Source: an uncultured Bacteroidales bacterium (GTDB lineage Bacteria; Bacteroidota; Bacteroidia; Bacteroidales; Muribaculaceae). From it: a DNA stretch of 64,000 bases. Below the pieces are notes generated by a model. That model had not been told where the DNA came from and made no database searches. It saw only the letters and a list, made by a program, of their open reading frames with translations. Below, piece after piece: positions 59,896 to 64,000 of this stretch. The stretch's first letter is position 1. Each line of letters begins with the position of its first letter. The stretch covers positions 1 to 64,000 of the forward strand of contig UQDU01000004.1 of the NCBI GenBank assembly GCA_900539915.1. The letters are read 5' to 3'. The position numbers and the translations under genes are program-made.

Positions 59896-60714
59896 ATGGC
59901 ACAAAATACAACCCAGAAATCATCAGGCTCTGCCGACATGAACGCTGACCGATTTGCCACCCTCAACGGCACCCGGGTGCACTATACCGTCTCAGGTGAG
60001 GGGCGGCCTATCATCCTGATGCACGGCTGGGGATGCAACACCACCACACTCGCCAGCATCGAGAAAACCGCCATAGCGGCAGGATGCAAGGTCTACAACA
60101 TTGACTTCCCCGGATTCGGCCTCAGCCCCGAACCTCCGGCAGTATGGGGCGTGGAGGAATACACACGTGTGCTTGAAGATCTAATAGAGCATGAGGGCAT
60201 CGCCAGCCCGATGCTCCTTGGGCACTCGTTCGGCGGCCGCGTCGGACTGCTCTACAGTTCGCGCCACGGCGATGTGGCCAAGCTGATACTTGTGGACGCC
60301 GCCGGTGTAAAGCCCAAGCGCACCCTGACATACTACCGCAAGGTATATACGTTTAAGCTGATGAAGTGGCTGATGTATTTCTTCATCGGACGCGAGAACA
60401 CACGGATGCGCCTCGACCGCATGAGAGCCAAGCGCGGCTCGTCAGACTACGCTTCGGCCACTCCACGCATGAGGGCCATACTGAGCAAAGTGGTCAACGA
60501 AGACCTGCGCAAGGTGATGCCGTCAATCCAAGCTCCCACCCTGCTGATATGGGGCGAAAACGACACGGCCACGCCTATGGAACAGGCCCGCACCATGGCT
60601 ACGCTGATCCACGGAGCCGGATTGGTGTCATTTCCCGGAGCCGGACACTACAGCTTCCTTGACGAACCGGCAAAATTCGCATCCGTCTTAACCAGTTTCC
60701 TGTCTGACCGCTAA
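59896..60714 (+). CDS. Alpha/beta-fold hydrolase
   Basis: The 272-residue hydrolase has the oxyanion segment IILMHGWGCNTTT, the nucleophile Ser in LLGHSFGGRVGLL, the acid Asp in LLIWGENDTATP and the catalytic His in FPGAGHYSFLDEP. A short helical lid follows the nucleophile region (TFKLMKWLMYFFIGRE) and is hydrophobic, suggesting lipid or membrane-associated substrates. There is no signal peptide. It is 16 bp upstream of the Mur ligase gene and forms a unit with it and ddl. The substrate is unknown. Confidence 0.88.
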   Translation: MAQNTTQKSSGSADMNADRFATLNGTRVHYTVSGEGRPIILMHGWGCNTTTLASIEKTAIAAGCKVYNIDFPGFGLSPEPPAVWGVEEYTRVLEDLIEHEGIASPMLLGHSFGGRVGLLYSSRHGDVAKLILVDAAGVKPKRTLTYYRKVYTFKLMKWLMYFFIGRENTRMRLDRMRAKRGSSDYASATPRMRAILSKVVNEDLRKVMPSIQAPTLLIWGENDTATPMEQARTMATLIHGAGLVSFPGAGHYSFLDEPAKFASVLTSFLSDR

Positions 60715-60730
60715 TCCCTGACTATAGAAA

Positions 60731-62344
60731 ATGTCATCAACAGTGATATACATCATATACATCCTGACAGCCCTGATGGCCCTCGTGCCGTTTGTGGCCG
60801 AACTGAAGCGCGACCTGATGATGCTCCAGCAGAACTCATACCGCAACGAGCGGTACATGCGCTGGCTGCGCTCGTCGGGCGACACGACCTCGGTCATACG
60901 CCTGATGGGCATAGTAGTGCTGCTGTTTCTGCTGACACCGATGGTGCCGCCTGTGGTATCCATGCCGTGCGCATTCCTCTACTGCGGATGCGTCACCGGG
61001 CGTCTGTTAGGAGCTATCTACAAGAAGCCGCTCGTATGGACCAACCGCGCCAAGCGCATCTACGCCGTACAGATGGTGCTCGCAGTACTCGCCGGAGTGG
61101 CAGTGGCTCTTCCACTGTCGCTCGGCGGAGCCGTCTACACCCTCTGCCATGTGGTCACCTGCGTAGCCATAGGTCTATATCTGCTGAGCCACCCCATCAC
61201 CATGGCGGCCAACTGGCTGTTGCAGCCTGTGGAAAAGCATATCAACCGCCGATACTACAACGAGGCCGCCGATATGCTCCGCTCGATGCCCGACATGAAA
61301 ATCATAGGTGTCACAGGCAGCTACGGCAAGACCTCGACCAAGCACTATCTCCACCGTATACTCAGCGAACAGTTTGACACACTGATGACACCGGGCAGCT
61401 TCAACACCCCCATGGGTGTGATACGCACCGTCCGCGAGATGATGAAGCCCTACAATGAGGTGTTCATAGTGGAGATGGGAGCCAAGCAGGTGGGAGACAT
61501 CAAGGAGATATGCGACCTGGTGCATCCCCACATGGGCATAGTGACCGCAGTGGGCGAGCAGCACCTGGAATCATTCGGGTCTATAGAGAACGTGCAGCGC
61601 ACCAAGTTCGAGCTGGTCGACGCCCTCCCCTCCGACGGGCTTGCCGTGGTCAACAACGACTTCCCAATGTGTGCATCACGGCCCGTCAGCAATGTAGAGT
61701 GCATACGCTATGCCGTCACCGACACTGACGGTGCACGCTTTGTGGCCGAAGACATCAAATACGACGCCGACGGGACGGAATTTACCATCGTCGACCGCGA
61801 AAAAGGCATGCAGCTCAAGCTGCACACGCGCTTAGTGGGTGAATGCAACATCTCCAACCTCATCGCAGCCGTCATCATAGCCCTGCGCCTCGGCATGGAC
61901 AACGACAAAATCGCCTATGCCGTGGAACACATAGAGCAGGTGGAGCACCGCCTCAATGTCAAGCGCACCGCCGGAGGCATCACCATCATCGACGATGCCT
62001 ACAACTCCAACCCCACCGGCTCCAAGATGGCCATGGACGTATTACGCCAGATGACCTCGGGCAAGCGCATCGTCATCACCCCCGGCATGATAGAACTCGG
62101 CGACAAGCAGGAGGAACTCAACTACCGCCTGGGCACATACATAGCCACTGCCGCCGACATAGCCATAATCGTAGGACGCTACAACCGCCAGGCCCTGACC
62201 GACGGCATAGCATCGGTCGAAGGCTCCCAATGCCGGGTGGAAACAGCCGACACCTTTGCAGAGGCGCAGCTGATGCTCGGCTCGACAGCACGCAGCGGCG
62301 ACACGGTGCTCTATGAAAACGATTTACCAGACACATTCAAATAA
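60731..62344 (+). CDS. Membrane-anchored Mur ligase (MurF-like)
   Basis: The first ~165 of 537 residues are hydrophobic, with about five helices (residues 4-22, 56-77, 80-96, 113-133, 138-156). The rest is a Mur ligase with the ATP loop GVTGSYGKTSTK (193-204), PGSFNTPMGVIRTV, VEMGAKQVGDIKEICDLVHP, EQHLESFGSIENV, IIDDAYNSNPTGSKMAMDVL and ITPGMIELGDKQEELN. The order and the SNPTG/PGMIELG segments are those of MurF, which adds D-Ala-D-Ala to UDP-MurNAc-tripeptide. Canonical MurF is soluble and about 450 residues. The membrane domain plus adjacent ddl suggests the last soluble precursor step is held at the membrane, or that a second Mur-type ligation exists. It ends four bases before ddl. Confidence 0.86.
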   Translation: MSSTVIYIIYILTALMALVPFVAELKRDLMMLQQNSYRNERYMRWLRSSGDTTSVIRLMGIVVLLFLLTPMVPPVVSMPCAFLYCGCVTGRLLGAIYKKPLVWTNRAKRIYAVQMVLAVLAGVAVALPLSLGGAVYTLCHVVTCVAIGLYLLSHPITMAANWLLQPVEKHINRRYYNEAADMLRSMPDMKIIGVTGSYGKTSTKHYLHRILSEQFDTLMTPGSFNTPMGVIRTVREMMKPYNEVFIVEMGAKQVGDIKEICDLVHPHMGIVTAVGEQHLESFGSIENVQRTKFELVDALPSDGLAVVNNDFPMCASRPVSNVECIRYAVTDTDGARFVAEDIKYDADGTEFTIVDREKGMQLKLHTRLVGECNISNLIAAVIIALRLGMDNDKIAYAVEHIEQVEHRLNVKRTAGGITIIDDAYNSNPTGSKMAMDVLRQMTSGKRIVITPGMIELGDKQEELNYRLGTYIATAADIAIIVGRYNRQALTDGIASVEGSQCRVETADTFAEAQLMLGSTARSGDTVLYENDLPDTFK

Positions 62345-62348
62345 GTAA

Positions 62349-63542
62349 ATGAAGACCAATATCGGAGTGTTTTTCGGCGGACGATCCACCGAACACGAAA
62401 TATCAGTGATTTCGGCCTCACAGGCCATGCACGCCATAAACCGTGACCGGTATGACGTTACACCTATATATATAACCAAGCAGGGCCGCTGGTACACCGG
62501 CGACGCGCTGTTTGACGTGGCCAATTACCGCCATCTTCCCGACCTGCTCAAGCAGTGTACCGAAGTGTACATGCGACCCACCTATGGCGACTACAACCTC
62601 TACGGAGCCAAGAAGCCGATGTTTGGCGGCAACCCTGTGATAGCACATCTCGATGTAGTCATCCCTGTGCTCCACGGCTCCAACGGCGAGGACGGCATAT
62701 TTGAAGGCGTCCTTGACACCATCGGCATCCCCTACGCCGGATGCAACGTGCTTGCCAGCGCCAACGGCATGGACAAGATCACCATGAAGATGATACTCGG
62801 CTCATGCGGAGTGCCCGTAGTGCCCTACGTATGGTTTACCGACAAGCAATGGTTTGCCCAGCGTGACGCCCTGATAGAGGAAATCGAGAAGAAAATCGGC
62901 TATCCGGTCATAGTGAAGCCGGCCAACCTCGGATCAAGCGTGGGCATAGGCCGCGCCGCCGACCGCCAGCAGCTCATCGCCAAGGTAGACGAAGCCGAAA
63001 AATACAGCACACGCCTCATCGTGGAGCATATGGTCGACAACCTCAAGGAAATCAACTGCTCTGTGCTCGGCGACTGTGACGACTACGCCACATCGGTGTG
63101 CGAGGAACCCATCAAGAGCGGCGAAATCCTCAGCTACCAGGACAAGTATATGGGCGGCACCAAGGGAGCCCAGGGCATGCAGGCCTCACAGAAACGCATC
63201 CCGGCCGACCTGCCCGAGGAGGTAAGCGACCGCATCCGCTATCTCGCCGGAGAAACGTTCCGCGTGCTATCGTGCCACGGAGTGAGCCGTGTCGATGTCA
63301 TCATGGACCAGGACAACGGCGAAATCTACGTCAATGAAATCAACACCATCCCCGGGTCGCTGTCATTCTACCTGTGGGAAGCCACCGGCATACCGTTTGA
63401 CAAACTGATGGACCGTCTCGTGGCCCTTGCCATCAAGCGCAAACGTGAGATGGAGCGGAAAACAGTAAGCTATGACCAGAATATATTCGCCCTGTCAGGA
63501 GGCGTCAAAGGGGGCATCAAAGGCGGCGTAAAAAGCCGTTGA
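62349..63542 (+). CDS. ddl: D-alanine--D-alanine ligase with C-terminal extension
   Basis: Ddl joins two D-Ala to make the terminal dipeptide of peptidoglycan. The ATP-grasp protein has GVFFGGRSTEHEISVISASQA at the start and VVIPVLHGSNGEDGIFEGVLDTIGIPYAG. Central segments are GYPVIVKPANLGSSVGIGRA and the Met/Lys omega-loop region DKYMGGTKGAQGMQ. RVDVIMDQDNGEIYVNEINTIPGSLSFYLW carries the Mg ligands. At 397 residues it is 30-90 longer than most Ddl enzymes. The extra C-terminus ends in Gly-Lys repeats (GGVKGGIKGGVKSR). It is directly coupled to the Mur ligase (four-base gap). Confidence 0.95.
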   Translation: MKTNIGVFFGGRSTEHEISVISASQAMHAINRDRYDVTPIYITKQGRWYTGDALFDVANYRHLPDLLKQCTEVYMRPTYGDYNLYGAKKPMFGGNPVIAHLDVVIPVLHGSNGEDGIFEGVLDTIGIPYAGCNVLASANGMDKITMKMILGSCGVPVVPYVWFTDKQWFAQRDALIEEIEKKIGYPVIVKPANLGSSVGIGRAADRQQLIAKVDEAEKYSTRLIVEHMVDNLKEINCSVLGDCDDYATSVCEEPIKSGEILSYQDKYMGGTKGAQGMQASQKRIPADLPEEVSDRIRYLAGETFRVLSCHGVSRVDVIMDQDNGEIYVNEINTIPGSLSFYLWEATGIPFDKLMDRLVALAIKRKREMERKTVSYDQNIFALSGGVKGGIKGGVKSR

Positions 63543-63611
63543 CACAGCGTGCCATCTCCTGAGTTCTAAATACCAAATTATCAGAAACACTCAACTTGCA
63601 TCTTTGTGACT

Positions 63612-64000
63612 ATGAATGAAGAAACGATGACTCCCGAAGCAGCTGAGGAGAAGAAAGGCCTCAACTTCGTTGAGCAGATTGTCAGCGACGACCTTGCCGC
63701 AGGCAAAAACGGCGGACGACTCAACACACGCTTCCCACCCGAGCCCAACGGCTACCTCCATATCGGACATGCCAAGGCCATATGTATGGACTTCGGTGTG
63801 GCCGAAAAGTTCGGCGGAACATGCAATCTGCGCTTCGACGACACCAATCCCGTCAAGGAAGATGTGGAGTATGTGGACTCGATACGCGAGGATATACACT
63901 GGCTCGGATTTGACTGGGGCAACCGCGAATACTATGCCAGCGACTACTTCCCCCAGCTCTACGCCTTTGCAGAGCGTCTCATAAAGGAGGGCAAGGCTTA
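63612..64000 (+). CDS. glnS: Glutamine--tRNA ligase (5' part, runs off the window)
   Basis: From the ATG at 63612 the frame stays open to the window end (about 129 residues): [19 protein letters not shown], then the class I HIGH-type motif in [49 protein letters not shown] and [15 protein letters not shown] follow. The pattern [13 protein letters not shown] with DTNP is that of GlnRS/GluRS, and the start FVEQIVxxDL fits GlnS. Bacteroidetes do carry GlnS. The 3' part, including the KMSKS region and anticodon-binding domain, is outside the window. Confidence 0.93.
   Translation, partial: MNEETMTPEAAEEKKGLNFVEQIVSDDLAAGKNGGRLNTRFPPEPNGYLHIGHAKAICMDFGVAEKFGGTCNLRFDDTNPVKEDVEYVDSIREDIHWLGFDWGNREYYASDYFPQLYAFAERLIKEGKA

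Noticed and set aside
1..64000. CRISPR arrays, rRNA or tRNA genes
   Set aside because: No regularly spaced identical repeats with unique spacers, no rRNA blocks and no cloverleaf candidates with a T-loop consensus were seen on either strand. The palindrome pairs are dispersed, not arrayed.

Overview
The window looks like chromosomal DNA from a gut member of the Bacteroidales, most likely the Muribaculaceae. The sequence evidence is a SusC/SusD pair, a T9SS-type C-terminal sorting domain, MurA with Asp in place of the catalytic Cys, a meso-DAP dehydrogenase, an acyl-ACP thioesterase inside the ilv operon, and many promoters of the Bacteroidetes type (TAnnTTTG with TTTG/ATTG 19-20 bp upstream). 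The family-level placement is inference. No rRNA, tRNA or CRISPR array was found.

Layout. 1-212: remnant of a secreted protein tail next to a possible insertion-sequence end. 225-6763 (minus): envelope/glycogen run glgB-lpxB-SemiSWEET-cytidylate-kinase-like-murB-murA. 7153-13271 (plus): ilvD-ilvB-ilvN-acyl-ACP thioesterase-ilvC, closed by a strong terminator. 13378-16708 (minus): YrdC/YciO-type protein, M16 peptidase, cyclophilin lipoprotein and a small unknown. 17071-24199 (minus): SusC-SusD-lipoprotein locus without a linked glycosidase. 24200-26335: palindromic repeats and a decayed Microviridae pilot-protein gene. 26336-28326 (plus): ilvE and an HD hydrolase. 28327-29139: two convergent predicted small RNAs. 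29140-30787 (minus): HAD hydrolase and ribF. 30872-40547 (plus): M24 and M3 peptidases, gdhA, pta-ackA and ddh, with a 48-residue membrane protein on the minus strand. 40712-44837 (plus): three GT8 and one GT2 glycosyltransferases. 44764-48304 (minus): outer-membrane factor, RND adaptor and TPR protein, with no pump. 48407-52008 (minus): PfkB-like protein, SIS sugar-phosphate isomerase and a tandem pair of acyltransferases. 52114-59615: gamma-carbonic anhydrase, SpoU methyltransferase, WYL regulator, rplU-rpmA, WG-repeat secreted protein with a lipoprotein partner, and a membrane AraC regulator. 59896-64000 (plus): alpha/beta hydrolase, membrane-anchored Mur ligase, D-Ala-D-Ala ligase and the start of glnS.

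How it fits together. Branched-chain amino acid synthesis (ilvDBNC, ilvE), nitrogen assimilation (gdhA), DAP (ddh), acetate formation (pta-ackA), peptidoglycan precursors (murA, murB, Mur ligase, ddl) and lipid A (lpxB) are interspersed with surface functions (SusCD, glycosyltransferases, efflux adaptor). 

The most unusual signal is a dispersed intergenic repeat. An 18-bp palindrome, GACATGCCATGGCATGTC, occurs in pairs spaced 54-55 bp apart at five sites and in both orientations. One copy is bounded by 19-bp perfect terminal inverted repeats (39410-39578), and decayed relics are present. It behaves like a MITE or REP/BIME family. Two further palindromic families share the SusC upstream region.
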